From Corynebacterium sp. MSK041 (GTDB lineage: Bacteria; Actinomycetota; Actinomycetes; Mycobacteriales; Mycobacteriaceae), in NCBI RefSeq assembly GCF_030232265.1, contig NZ_JASPJK010000009.1, forward strand, positions 1-64,000: a DNA stretch of 64,000 bases, read 5' to 3'. The notes below the pieces were generated by a model, which worked only from the letters and a program-made list of their open reading frames with translations, was not told the origin of the DNA and made no database searches. A program made the position numbers and the translations under genes. Positions 45,859 to 54,568 of the stretch are shown here, piece by piece (positions within the stretch are counted from its first letter, which is position 1; each line of letters starts with the position of its first letter).

Positions 45859-47364
45859 TTAGTAGTGAAAGTTTCGGATCCGCTCAAACACGGCACGCAG
45901 CGCGCCCGCGTCCTTCTGGCCGGCCCACTCCCCTGCTTCGGCGGGGTATTCCACGCCGGAGTTGAGGTCAACGCCGAGGCAGCCGACAGACAGCGCGGCG
46001 TCGAGGTGGTCGGCGCCGATGCCGCCCGCGAGGAGGCTGTGCGCGCGGACCTCGTCGGGGATGGTGCTCCAGTCGAATTTGGAGCCGGAACCGCCGTCCT
46101 TCGCATCAAGCACAAGCTTATCGACGTCTCCCGCCAGCCCCCGCGCAACCTCCGCCCCATCGGGGTGCGACATGGAGACGGCGCGCCAGACCTCAGGTGC
46201 CGGGATGGTGTCGGGAAGAGTTGCAAGGTCGGCGCGAATGGCGCGAATAAGCTCCTGCTCGGCGTTGAGGCTCCCCTGGTAGGGAGCGTGAATCTGTACG
46301 GCGTGGATCGGGCCGTCGATACTGGCGATGAGGTCGGCCCAACCTTCGGTGCGACGACTGACGGCAACGTAGTGAAGGCCGGGCTCGTGCGCCATGATGT
46401 TTTTCGATGTTTCACGTGAAACATTGCGCGGGCTGGAGTCCTCGAAGATGAGGCCACCGTAGACGACGCCGGCGGCGCGGGCGGCTTGGGCGGCGGACCA
46501 GGAGGTGAGGCCGCAGACTTTATTGGGGCCGTAGACCAGCATGCGGGCGGCCCAGTCGATGTCCGGGGTGCCGGTGAGTTGGGAGCCGACGAGGAAGCCG
46601 TCGGAGTGGCCGCCGAGACGGCGGACGGTCTCCACATCGCTGATGCCGGACTCGGAGACGATGAGGGCGCCTTCGGGAGCAAGCGGTGCAAGGCGTGCGG
46701 ATCGGTCCAGGTCAATGGACAGATCGTGCAGGTTGCGGTGGTTAACGCCGAAGATCTTGGCGCCAAGTTTGGTGGCGCGGGCGGCCTCCTCTTCATCGAT
46801 GACTTCGGTGAGGACGTCGAGGCCGAGGCGGTCGGCTTCGGAGTGGAGGCGGGTATAGGTGGCGTCGTCAAGCACGCTCAGCATGAGCAAGATGGCGTCG
46901 GCGCCGAAGTAGCGCGCGGCGTGGATCTGGCACTCGTCGATGATGAAGTCCTTGCACAACACTGGGAGGTGGGTGGTGGATGCGACGGTGGCCAAGTGGT
47001 CGTAGTCTCCCCCGAAGCGGTTGGGCTCGCAGAGGACGGAGATGCCGGCGGCGTAGCGGGAGTAGATGGACGCGATGGCGCCGGGCTCGTAGTGCTCGCG
47101 GATCATGCCGAGTGATGGCGAGGAGGACTTGCACTCCATGATGAAGCGCGTGCCGGGGCGCGCGAGCGAATCGTAGAGGGAACGCTCGGAGCGCGGCAGG
47201 GTCAGTGGGTCCACGTGGGAGATGCGGGCGCGAATTTCGTCAAGGTGACGAAATCGGCTCTGAACAATACCCTCCAAAACTGTTGGCAGGCCCTCAGAAG
47301 GGCGCACAGCGGATTTGCCCTGGTCAGAGGGGGTAAAATCAGAGGGGGTAAGATTATGCGCCAT
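45859..47364 (-). CDS. trpCF: Bifunctional indole-3-glycerol-phosphate synthase / phosphoribosylanthranilate isomerase
   Basis: The 501-residue fusion carries TrpC (about 1-265: FIMECKSSSPSLG, VLCKDFIIDECQI, VNHRNLHDLSIDLDR, SESGIS) and TrpF (about 268-501: KVCGLTSWSAAQAARAAGVVYGGLIF, LLAGGIGADHLDAAL, GVDLNSGVE). In TrpF the usual parallel CGxT catalytic Cys is present (VCGLT). A perfect parS site (46408-46423) forms codons 314-319, NVSRET. The start overlaps the trpD stop by 11 bases. Confidence 0.97.
   Translation of the reverse strand: MAHNLTPSDFTPSDQGKSAVRPSEGLPTVLEGIVQSRFRHLDEIRARISHVDPLTLPRSERSLYDSLARPGTRFIMECKSSSPSLGMIREHYEPGAIASIYSRYAAGISVLCEPNRFGGDYDHLATVASTTHLPVLCKDFIIDECQIHAARYFGADAILLMLSVLDDATYTRLHSEADRLGLDVLTEVIDEEEAARATKLGAKIFGVNHRNLHDLSIDLDRSARLAPLAPEGALIVSESGISDVETVRRLGGHSDGFLVGSQLTGTPDIDWAARMLVYGPNKVCGLTSWSAAQAARAAGVVYGGLIFEDSSPRNVSRETSKNIMAHEPGLHYVAVSRRTEGWADLIASIDGPIHAVQIHAPYQGSLNAEQELIRAIRADLATLPDTIPAPEVWRAVSMSHPDGAEVARGLAGDVDKLVLDAKDGGSGSKFDWSTIPDEVRAHSLLAGGIGADHLDAALSVGCLGVDLNSGVEYPAEAGEWAGQKDAGALRAVFERIRNFHY
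46408..46423. promoter_or_regulatory. parS site 1, inside trpCF
   Basis: TGTTTCACGTGAAACA, identical to the consensus ParB-binding palindrome. It is the closest of four sites to the origin, about 25 kb away, and is read in trpCF as NVSRET. Confidence 0.95.
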
Positions 47365-48382
47365 AATTCGCTCCCTCGTGCTTGGCCAACCATTCGCGGA
47401 CGGTGCCGTTAGCCAGAAGCTCGGTGGCCTTGGTTACGCCTTCGGCCATCGTGTCCGCCATGGCGTAGAGGTAGAACATCACACCGGCGGTGGCGGCGAC
47501 GGCATCGCGGTGGGCGTCGGGGCCGGTGCCCTCGAAGGTGGCGCGGATCGCGGCGGCGTTCTCTTCGCCGTTGCCGCCTTCCAACTCCTCGAGGGTGTAG
47601 GTAGGCAGGCCGAGGTCCTCCGGGGTGATGGTGTAGTGCTCGATGTTGCCTTCGCGGTCCAGCTCCCAGACTTCGGTGGGGCCGTGGACGGCGATCTCGT
47701 CGGTGCCAGCGCCGTGAACGATAAGGGCGCGACCACGGCCAAGTTCACGCATGGTCTCAGCGATGGTCTGGCCAAGAGCAGGGTTGGCAATACCCATGAT
47801 CTGGTACTCGGGGCGCCCCGGGGCGAGCAGCGGGCCAAGGGTGTTGAACAGGGTGGATACGCCCAGGGACTTACGCACCGGCTGCACGTGGGCGATCGCC
47901 GGGTTGTAGGCGGGGGCGAAAAGGAAGGTGAAGTTGGATGCCTCGAACTGTCGGACGGCACGCTCTGGGTCCAGGTCGAGTGGGATGTTCAGGGCTTCCA
48001 ACACGTCAGCGGAGCCGGACTTGGAGGAGACGGAACGGTTACCGCACTTGATCATCTTCACTCCCCCAGCGGCAGCAACGAGGGAGGCGGCGGTGGTGAT
48101 GTTGATGGTGTTCTTGCCGTCACCACCCGTGCCGGCGGTGTCCATGAGGCCCTCACCAGTGATGGGGAACGGACGGCCAGCGGCCAGGAAGGCCTTGGCG
48201 GCACCGGCGATATCGGCGAAGGTTTCACCGCGGGTACGCACGGTGGCAAGGAGGGCGGCGATGTGGACATCGTCATAATCGCCCACGGTGAGCGGGGTGA
48301 ACGCCTCGATGGCCTCCTCTAGCGAGGGGTTCTTGTTATCCAGGAAACGACGGAGGATTTCGAGGGATTTTTCACTAGCCAT
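47354..48382 (-). CDS. trpD: Anthranilate phosphoribosyltransferase
   Basis: TrpD joins anthranilate to PRPP. The 342-residue protein has the PRPP loop DTAGTGGDGKNTINITTA, the KCGNRSVSSKSGSADVLE anthranilate/PRPP block and FAPAYNPAIAHVQPVRKSLG. The start overlaps the trpG stop by 8 bases. Confidence 0.97.
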   Translation of the reverse strand: MASEKSLEILRRFLDNKNPSLEEAIEAFTPLTVGDYDDVHIAALLATVRTRGETFADIAGAAKAFLAAGRPFPITGEGLMDTAGTGGDGKNTINITTAASLVAAAGGVKMIKCGNRSVSSKSGSADVLEALNIPLDLDPERAVRQFEASNFTFLFAPAYNPAIAHVQPVRKSLGVSTLFNTLGPLLAPGRPEYQIMGIANPALGQTIAETMRELGRGRALIVHGAGTDEIAVHGPTEVWELDREGNIEHYTITPEDLGLPTYTLEELEGGNGEENAAAIRATFEGTGPDAHRDAVAATAGVMFYLYAMADTMAEGVTKATELLANGTVREWLAKHEGANYGA

Positions 48383-49055
48383 TGTTGCTCACCTTAACTT
48401 TCACGGAGTCTTTCTTCTCTAATAATTCCTTCACGCAGCGCTCCAGCAGCACGGGCCCAGCCGGGGTCAGGATGGACTCGGGGTGGAACTGGAGGCCGAT
48501 GGACATGCCATCGGTGGTCTGCGCGGCCATGACCACATCGCCGACTTTGGTCTCGGTGCGGGCGAGAACCTCGATGCCAGCGGGGACATCGACGGTGCCC
48601 AAGGAGTGGTAGCGCGCCACGGGAACGAGGCGTCCCGGGGTGTCGCCGTGTTCGGGGCCACTGTCGATGGTCAGGCCGGTGAAGAGGGGGCTGGCCACGC
48701 CAACGTCGCTAAGCGTCATTGCTTCACTGACACCATGGACCGGGCCGCAGGGGCTGACCTTGCCACCGAAGTGCTCGATGAGCGCCTGGTAGCCAAGGCA
48801 AATGCCGAGGATGGGGATGCGGCCCTGGGCTGCGTGGATGAGGTCCATCATGCAGCCGGCGTCCGCGGGATAGCCGGGGCCGGGCGAGAGGATGATCACG
48901 TCGGGCTCGGCGGCAAGCACTTGGTCGACGGAGACGGTGTTGCGGAACACGGTGAACTCGATGGCAGGCTCGGTGATGGTGGCCAGAGCGTCCACGAGGT
49001 TGTACACAAAGGAATCTTGGTTATCCAGCAGGACAACACGGGCGGGCGAGTTCAT
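48375..49055 (-). CDS. trpG: Anthranilate synthase component II (glutamine amidotransferase)
   Basis: TrpG supplies ammonia from glutamine to TrpE. The 226-residue class I amidotransferase has LSPGPGYPAD, the nucleophile Cys in ILGICLGYQAL, and the His-Glu pair in QFHPESILTP. The ATG overlaps trpE by 4 bases. Some family members also serve folate synthesis, but the operon points to tryptophan. Confidence 0.97.
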   Translation of the reverse strand: MNSPARVVLLDNQDSFVYNLVDALATITEPAIEFTVFRNTVSVDQVLAAEPDVIILSPGPGYPADAGCMMDLIHAAQGRIPILGICLGYQALIEHFGGKVSPCGPVHGVSEAMTLSDVGVASPLFTGLTIDSGPEHGDTPGRLVPVARYHSLGTVDVPAGIEVLARTETKVGDVVMAAQTTDGMSIGLQFHPESILTPAGPVLLERCVKELLEKKDSVKVKVSNNG

Positions 49056-50596
49056 CGGATGACCTCCACGGTCTTGGCCTGCGCCATCGCAATGGCATTA
49101 AGAACAGCGTAGGCCTTGTGCAGGGTCTCATCAGCTTCGGCCTGAGGGTTAGAGTCACGGACAACACCGGCGCCGGCCTGCACGGTGGCCATCCCGGCGC
49201 GGACGAAGGCGGAGCGGATGACAATGCATGTATCGAATTCGCCGTTGCCACGCAGGTACCCTACTGCCCCACCGTAGGAGCCACGGCGGGTGCCTTCGAG
49301 TTCGCGGATGAGTTCGGTGGCGCGCAGCTTCGGGGCGCCGGTCAGGGTGCCCATGTTCATAGAGGCGCGGTAGGCGTCGAGGGCATCCAGGTCGTCCGCA
49401 AGCGTTGCGGTCACCCGGGAGACTAGGTGCATGACGCGGGAGTAGCGGTCCACCTGCAGTAGCTCACGCACCTGGCGGGTGCCGGGGCGAGCCACACGGG
49501 CCATGTCATTGCGTGCCAAGTCCACGAGCATGGTGTGCTCGGCGATCTCCTTGGCATCCGTGCGCAGTTCCAGCTCCATGCGCGTGTCCAACTCATGGGT
49601 CGCACCACGCGGGCGGGTGCCAGCGATGGGATAGAGCTGCACCTCGCGGGTGGCGGCGGAGAACTTCAAGTTAGATTCCGGTGAGGCACCGAAAAGCTCG
49701 TACGGCTCCCCCGCCCGATCGAGCCCTCGCACATAAAACATGTATGGCGACGGATTAGAATCGCGCAGCTGCTGGTACGCCGCAAAAGCATCCGGGCACT
49801 CGGTCGTGAACGCACGCGCCGGGACGACCTGATAAATATCGCCGTTATAAATATTGTCTTTCAGCTTGTCTACATCGCGGCGGAACTCATCATCCGCCAA
49901 GCTCGCCTCCACGCGCAACGTGCCCTCGCCCTGCGGGGTTGCGGGCGTGGGGGTGTGTGCGGTGCGGATCAGCTCAGCAAGCTCAAGCATTCGCTTATCG
50001 ACGTCCCCCGCCCCCCAATCAACCCCCGACAACCGCGCCGTCGACGCGCGGTGATCAATGGTGAGCACGATCTCGGCGAGGATGAACTGGAAATCCGGGT
50101 ACGTGTTCGTGCTTTCGGCGACATCGGGGAGATTCTCGAACGTGGCCAGGTAATCAAACGCGAAACCGCCCACGACCATGGGGAGGATGTCCTCGGAGTC
50201 GGTGTAACCCGCATCGCGGGTGAGAGCGCGCAGCACCTCGACGGTGCTTGGGGCGGTGAGGCGCTCACGCTCATCCGCGGCCGTGGACGGTGGGAAGCTG
50301 AACGTGACCGGCTCGCGTGAGGTGAGGTAGGAAGCGAGCTGCTCCGTCAGACGCGCAATGATCTGCTCCCCCGCCGGGCTCAGTGGCTCCGCCACAACCT
50401 CGTGGCCACTACACGTCAAACGCACGGACGCGCCGAGCACGGCCACGGACTGCAAACCAGACTTCGTGGTGATGTCCGCCGATTCCAACAGAACCGTATC
50501 CGTGAGCGAGGTCCCGCCAAGCTGCGCGAACAATGCGGAGGCATCAGCGTGATACGCCACGTCCCTGTGTTGAACACGGGGTGCAGGATTGGTCAT
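49052..50596 (-). CDS. trpE: Anthranilate synthase component I
   Basis: TrpE aminates chorismate to anthranilate. The 514-residue protein has YQVVPARAFTTECPD, FGASPESNLKF, PIAGTRPRGATHELD, DLARNDMARVA and a C-terminal GAVGYLRGNGEFDTCIVIRSAF. I use the ATG giving MTNPAPRVQ, near which TAAGCT ends 7 bases upstream (leaderless-like). An ATG 10 codons earlier immediately follows the SdpI-gene stop (TAAATG) and is the coupled alternative. No leader peptide with Trp codons or attenuator is visible upstream, since the SdpI gene abuts. Confidence 0.95.
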   Translation of the reverse strand: MTNPAPRVQHRDVAYHADASALFAQLGGTSLTDTVLLESADITTKSGLQSVAVLGASVRLTCSGHEVVAEPLSPAGEQIIARLTEQLASYLTSREPVTFSFPPSTAADERERLTAPSTVEVLRALTRDAGYTDSEDILPMVVGGFAFDYLATFENLPDVAESTNTYPDFQFILAEIVLTIDHRASTARLSGVDWGAGDVDKRMLELAELIRTAHTPTPATPQGEGTLRVEASLADDEFRRDVDKLKDNIYNGDIYQVVPARAFTTECPDAFAAYQQLRDSNPSPYMFYVRGLDRAGEPYELFGASPESNLKFSAATREVQLYPIAGTRPRGATHELDTRMELELRTDAKEIAEHTMLVDLARNDMARVARPGTRQVRELLQVDRYSRVMHLVSRVTATLADDLDALDAYRASMNMGTLTGAPKLRATELIRELEGTRRGSYGGAVGYLRGNGEFDTCIVIRSAFVRAGMATVQAGAGVVRDSNPQAEADETLHKAYAVLNAIAMAQAKTVEVIR

Positions 50597-50626
50597 GCCG
50601 TCAAGCTTAGGCCGGTGGGTAGCCAT

Positions 50627-51064
50627 TTAATTCTGATCCGCCTCACGCGCTGCATTGCGGAGCGCATCCAGGTTCACCGCGGGAGCCGGGGCCTCGTCGG
50701 CAGTGGTGGCGTTGGCAGCCTGCGCATCGTCGATAAGCCGTGCAGCACGCGCGCCCATGTTCCCGCCGAGCGCACATGCGACTACCGCAAGCACCGCGAG
50801 CAGGACGGGCGCAACCCACAGCCACCCGGACGCGATGAATGAAAACGCGCCACCGAATGCCAGCGCGGCACCCCCGAAGATCAAGTACGGGCCCACAACG
50901 CGGTGAGCCTGCACCCAAATACCTTCATCCTTACGCACCTCCGGCACGCGCAAACCCACGATGCTGTTACCCGGCAGGCGACCCGCGGTGGCGAGCGCGC
51001 CGGGAACCAGCAAAGCAAGAGCACAAACGATGAAAATAGTTCCGATGATGGCGCCAGCAGTCAT
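50627..51064 (-). CDS. SdpI family membrane protein
   Basis: A 145-residue membrane protein with three hydrophobic helices (AGAIIGTIFIVCALALLVPGAL, YLIFGGAALAFGGAFSFIA, VAPVLLAVLAVVACALGG). The SdpI signature NSIVGLRVPEVRKDEGIWVQAHRVVGPYL is followed by a soluble Ala-rich tail. SdpI proteins are known as immunity or signalling membrane proteins, but corynebacterial members are uncharacterised. It directly precedes trpE on the same strand, so it may share the trp promoter. Confidence 0.88.
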   Translation of the reverse strand: MTAGAIIGTIFIVCALALLVPGALATAGRLPGNSIVGLRVPEVRKDEGIWVQAHRVVGPYLIFGGAALAFGGAFSFIASGWLWVAPVLLAVLAVVACALGGNMGARAARLIDDAQAANATTADEAPAPAVNLDALRNAAREADQN

Positions 51065-51162
51065 GCCTGGAAGTCTACCGATAGGGCGACAGTTTCGTAT
51101 TGCGGGGTTCCGTGTTGGACAATGCAGGAGTACATGTCAATTCCCGTACAAAGGTTTCAACT

Positions 51163-52392
51163 ATGAACTCTAAGCCGATCACCCGGTCGCTGCTGTTCTG
51201 GATCGTCGTGGCGATAGTCCTCGGCATCGCATGCAGCTTCTTCTTCCCCACGTGGCTCGCCCGCATCTTCATCACCTTCAACGGTCTGTTTTCTAACTTC
51301 CTGGGCTTCTTCGTCCCGGTGCTCATCTTCGCGTTGATCACCCCGGCCATCGCCGGTCTGGGCAAGGGTGCCGGCAAGTGGCTCGGCCTCACCGCCGGTA
51401 TCGCCTACGGCTCCACCATCATCTCCGGTCTCATCGCCTGGGGTCTCTCCGTGGCGCTGTACCCGTGGCTGTTGGGTGACCAGAAGCTCATCACGGCTGT
51501 GGATGACGTGGAGGAGGGCGCCCTGTCCCCCTTCTTCTCCGTGGAGATTGATCCGCCGTTCGCTGTCATGACTGCCCTGGTGCTCGCCTTCTGCGTGGGT
51601 ATTGCTATGACCGCCGTGAAGTCCGACACGATGTACAAGTTGGCCACCGAGTTTGAGGGCGTGATTATGAAGGTGGTTACGTCCTTTGTTATCCCGCTGC
51701 TGCCGCTGTTTATCTTCGGCATGTTCCTCAACCTGGGTATGAACGACAACATGGGCGCCACCCTCACCGCCTTTGGCAAGGTGCTAGCCCTGGCCGTCAT
51801 CATGACTATCCTGCTGCTCATCCTCCAGTACCTCATTGCCGGCGCCATCGCTGGCGTCAACCCGGTGACCGCCCTGCGCAACATGCTGCCGGCCTACTTC
51901 ACCGCCCTGGGTACCTCGTCGTCTGCAGCAACCATCCCGGTGACCCTCAAGTCCACGCTGAATAACAAGGTGGATGAGAACGTCGCCGGCTTCGTCGTCC
52001 CGCTGTGCGCAACGATCCACCTGTCCGGCTCCATGATGAAGATCGGCCTCTACGCCTTCGCCGTCATCTACATGGCGGGTATGGACATCTCCTGGGGTCT
52101 CTCCCTCGGCTTCATCCTCCTGCTCGGCATCATGATGATCGCCGCGCCGGGTGTCCCCGGTGGCGCCATCATGGCGGCAACCGGTCTGCTCGCTTCTATG
52201 CTCGGCTTCAACGACGACATGGTCGCCCTCATGATCGCCGCCTACATCGTCATCGACTCCTTCGGCACCGCCGCCAACGTCACCGGCGACGGCGCGATTG
52301 CGCTTGTGGTCAACCGTTTCGCCGCCGGCAAGATGGAGCGCACCTCCACAGAGGATGCTGAGAAGCAGGAGCTTATCGACGAAAGCGCGTAG
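51163..52392 (+). CDS. Dicarboxylate/amino acid:cation symporter (DAACS family)
   Basis: A 409-residue transporter of the GltP/SstT/DctA fold with eight helices and two hairpins. It shows LGTSSSAATIPVTLKS (first hairpin), APGVPGGAIMAATGLL (second hairpin) and the substrate/sodium site SFGTAANVTGDGAIALVVNR. It imports Glu/Asp, Ser/Thr or C4-dicarboxylates with Na or H; the pattern fits the SstT-like branch most closely but I do not fix the substrate. ATG with AAAGG upstream. It is divergent from the SdpI-trp operon across 98 bases. Confidence 0.9.
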   Translation: MNSKPITRSLLFWIVVAIVLGIACSFFFPTWLARIFITFNGLFSNFLGFFVPVLIFALITPAIAGLGKGAGKWLGLTAGIAYGSTIISGLIAWGLSVALYPWLLGDQKLITAVDDVEEGALSPFFSVEIDPPFAVMTALVLAFCVGIAMTAVKSDTMYKLATEFEGVIMKVVTSFVIPLLPLFIFGMFLNLGMNDNMGATLTAFGKVLALAVIMTILLLILQYLIAGAIAGVNPVTALRNMLPAYFTALGTSSSAATIPVTLKSTLNNKVDENVAGFVVPLCATIHLSGSMMKIGLYAFAVIYMAGMDISWGLSLGFILLLGIMMIAAPGVPGGAIMAATGLLASMLGFNDDMVALMIAAYIVIDSFGTAANVTGDGAIALVVNRFAAGKMERTSTEDAEKQELIDESA

Positions 52393-52429
52393 CACCGTCT
52401 AATCCCCTTTTGGCTTTAGCCAAAACCGA

Positions 52430-52445
52430 TGTTTCACGTGAAACA
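52430..52445. promoter_or_regulatory. parS site 2, upstream of the DUF5129 gene
   Basis: A perfect TGTTTCACGTGAAACA whose inverted repeat extends to CCGATG/CATCGG on each side. It is intergenic, 37 bases after the symporter stop. The wider palindrome may double as a terminator (TTTTTC follows). Confidence 0.95.
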
Positions 52446-52478
52446 TCGGTTTTTCTTTGTGCGCCTAGGATGGGGCGC

Positions 52479-53936
52479 ATGGCTTTGGGATCAACAAAGA
52501 AGTTCACCCTCGGCGCACTCAGCGTCGTCGCCCTCGCCGGGGCTGGCGGTGCCGGACTGACCTACGCTTTGACGGACGCGCCCGACCCGGCGCAGTTCGT
52601 TGTTGAGGTTGGCCAGGCACCCACCGTGACTATCGACGACCCCCAGGACGTCCTCTCCCCAGAGGACGAAGCCCGTATGCTTCGCGACGCGGAGCGTCTA
52701 GACCACCCCGCCGTGGTGAAGGAACTCCACTACCTCGTCTTCGCCACGAACCACGAGAATGTTCTCGACTCTGTGGAGGAGTACGTGCGTGACACCTACC
52801 CGGAGCTCATTGGCAATGCGTCTAACGACGATGCCCGTTTCGCCGATGGCACCGCCATCATCGGCGTTGGCCTTGATCCCCGCCAAGCCTTCGCCTACTA
52901 CGGTGATGACGTAGCCGCGCAGCTCCAGGTCGATTACGGCCAGCGCGATGAAGAGGTGCTCGACGCCATGAAGCCCGGCGTCCGTGACGGCAACATCCCG
53001 GCCGGCCTCTTCGCAGCTGCCAAGACCGCTTTCGACGTTGAAGCCGCCGAGGAATATGGCTTCGACCAAGCAAAGGGTGACCGGGACGGCCTTGCTATTG
53101 GTGGCGGCATGGGTGCTGTTGGTGTTGGCACTTTCATCGCTGTTGGCACCGGCGTCTCCCGGTGGAGCCGCCGCCGGAAACTAGAGCAAGCACATGAGGA
53201 CTACAAGGCCGTGACAGGTGAGTACGCGGCGCTCTCTGGCCGCCTCGACGAAGTGGACATTCGCGCCAACTCCCTGTCTTCCGCCTTCGCCGATGCGGAG
53301 ATGCGCAAACAGTGGGCTGAGGTCCGTGATCACTTCCTTGGCTACCACGAGACCGTCAGCGGTGCCGGCGGGATCGGGGACATTGACATGACCAATGACA
53401 AGCAGGTGCTGAAGAACAGCAAGAAGCTACGCCAGGCCGCTGAGTCCGTCGAGCATGTCTCCAACGCCGAGAACAACATCAACCGGATGTTCAACATCGA
53501 CAATGGCGACGCCGCCACCCGCCGCACCAGCCTCACGGACTTGCGCGAGGATGTCATGGCCGCCCGCGTCGGCGTGAAGAATAACCAGCTGAACTACGAG
53601 CTCGGCCAGCTGCTAGAGAGCATCAACTGGCTCGATGCCAACCCGACGGCCCCGAACTTCATGGACGAATTCGTCCGTGTGCTGGGGGATTACCGGCTGC
53701 TCCTCGAGCAGGTTAAGAAGGAAGAGTTCTCCGACGTGAAGGAATACGAGCCACTCCGTCGCCCTGCCGTCTACGACCGCGATTACTACTACTTCCCCGG
53801 CTACGTCACCTACGCATCCATGAGCAGCTGGCACGACAGCAACGTTCGCGCCCACGAACAGGCCCAGTCCTCCAGTACCAGCCCCGGCGTTTCCTCCTCC
53901 GGCTTCAGCGCCTCGGGTAGCTCCTCATCGTTCTAG
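52479..53936 (+). CDS. DUF5129 family membrane-anchored protein
   Basis: The 485-residue protein has an N-terminal membrane/signal segment (FTLGALSVVALAGAGGAGLTYALT). A TPM-domain-like extracytoplasmic region follows (VTIDDPQDVLSPEDEARMLRDAERL, then DDARFADGTAIIGVGLDPRQAFAYYGDDV). A second membrane helix near residue 220, a helical cytosolic part and a Ser-rich tail complete it. The family is common in corynebacteria and has no known activity. TAGGAT ends 7 bases before the chosen ATG (leaderless). Extending upstream would run codons through the parS site and is rejected. Confidence 0.83.
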   Translation: MALGSTKKFTLGALSVVALAGAGGAGLTYALTDAPDPAQFVVEVGQAPTVTIDDPQDVLSPEDEARMLRDAERLDHPAVVKELHYLVFATNHENVLDSVEEYVRDTYPELIGNASNDDARFADGTAIIGVGLDPRQAFAYYGDDVAAQLQVDYGQRDEEVLDAMKPGVRDGNIPAGLFAAAKTAFDVEAAEEYGFDQAKGDRDGLAIGGGMGAVGVGTFIAVGTGVSRWSRRRKLEQAHEDYKAVTGEYAALSGRLDEVDIRANSLSSAFADAEMRKQWAEVRDHFLGYHETVSGAGGIGDIDMTNDKQVLKNSKKLRQAAESVEHVSNAENNINRMFNIDNGDAATRRTSLTDLREDVMAARVGVKNNQLNYELGQLLESINWLDANPTAPNFMDEFVRVLGDYRLLLEQVKKEEFSDVKEYEPLRRPAVYDRDYYYFPGYVTYASMSSWHDSNVRAHEQAQSSSTSPGVSSSGFSASGSSSSF

Positions 53937-53947
53937 GGAGAGACATC

Positions 53948-54472
53948 TTGACCGCCGCTATCTACTACGCCAGCTTCTATGGCTCCACCAAGCAATACGC
54001 TGAGGAACTCGCCACGCGCCTCGGTACCACTGCCGAGGAGATCACCGAGGGCAGCGCGTCTACTATCCGCGCATCTGATGAACCCCTGATCATCCTCTCC
54101 CCTATTCACGGGCCATCCCATCCCGGCGTGAAGGTGGTGAAGGAGGTGGGTCAGGAGGGCGTCGAGAAGCGAAAAGTAGCCCTCGTGACAGTCGGCATGA
54201 CTCTCGACCACGTGGTGGAGGCGCAGGACCCGGCTCGTGCGCTGCTCGGCGACCTGGCTGGGGATGTCGAGCGCTTCTACCTGCCCGGCCGGCTCAACTA
54301 CTCCGAGCTGAGCCCCAAACATCGCAACATCATGAAAGGCCTGATCACGATGTTGAAGCTCAAGCCCGGCAAAACCGAGAACGAGCGCATGATGATTGAT
54401 ACCTACGGCACAAACACTGATCGCGTCGACCTGGGTAGGCTCGACGCGATCGTGGAGTGGGCGAAAAAGTAG
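53948..54472 (+). CDS. Flavodoxin-domain protein
   Basis: The 174-residue protein starts with the FMN phosphate-binding strand-loop IYYASFYGSTKQYAEELATRLG, the flavodoxin type seen in HemG-like menaquinone-dependent enzymes. It then has LIILSPIHGPSHPGVKVVKE, VALVTVGMTL and a C-terminal helix DLGRLDAIVEWAKK. It probably shuttles electrons through FMN; the partner is not evident. The start codon is TTG with GGGAGAG upstream. It may be cotranscribed with the DUF5129 gene. Confidence 0.82.
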   Translation: MTAAIYYASFYGSTKQYAEELATRLGTTAEEITEGSASTIRASDEPLIILSPIHGPSHPGVKVVKEVGQEGVEKRKVALVTVGMTLDHVVEAQDPARALLGDLAGDVERFYLPGRLNYSELSPKHRNIMKGLITMLKLKPGKTENERMMIDTYGTNTDRVDLGRLDAIVEWAKK

Positions 54473-54495
54473 AGGTTTGGTCATTCGCACCCCGA

Positions 54496-54511
54496 TGTTT
54501 CACGTGAAACA
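54496..54511. promoter_or_regulatory. parS site 3, upstream of leuS
   Basis: Perfect TGTTTCACGTGAAACA, intergenic, 57 bases before the leuS start. Flanking CGATG/CATCG extends the palindrome as at site 2. Confidence 0.95.
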
Positions 54512-54568
54512 TCGCTAGAGGCGTCCGGGCGCTGTGCTGGTGGGGGTGACCTATTACACTGGCTAACC

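Noticed and set aside
52410..52478. Upstream extension of the DUF5129 gene
   Set aside because: Its codons run through parS site 2 and the region has no start signal; the signal segment begins at the later ATG.
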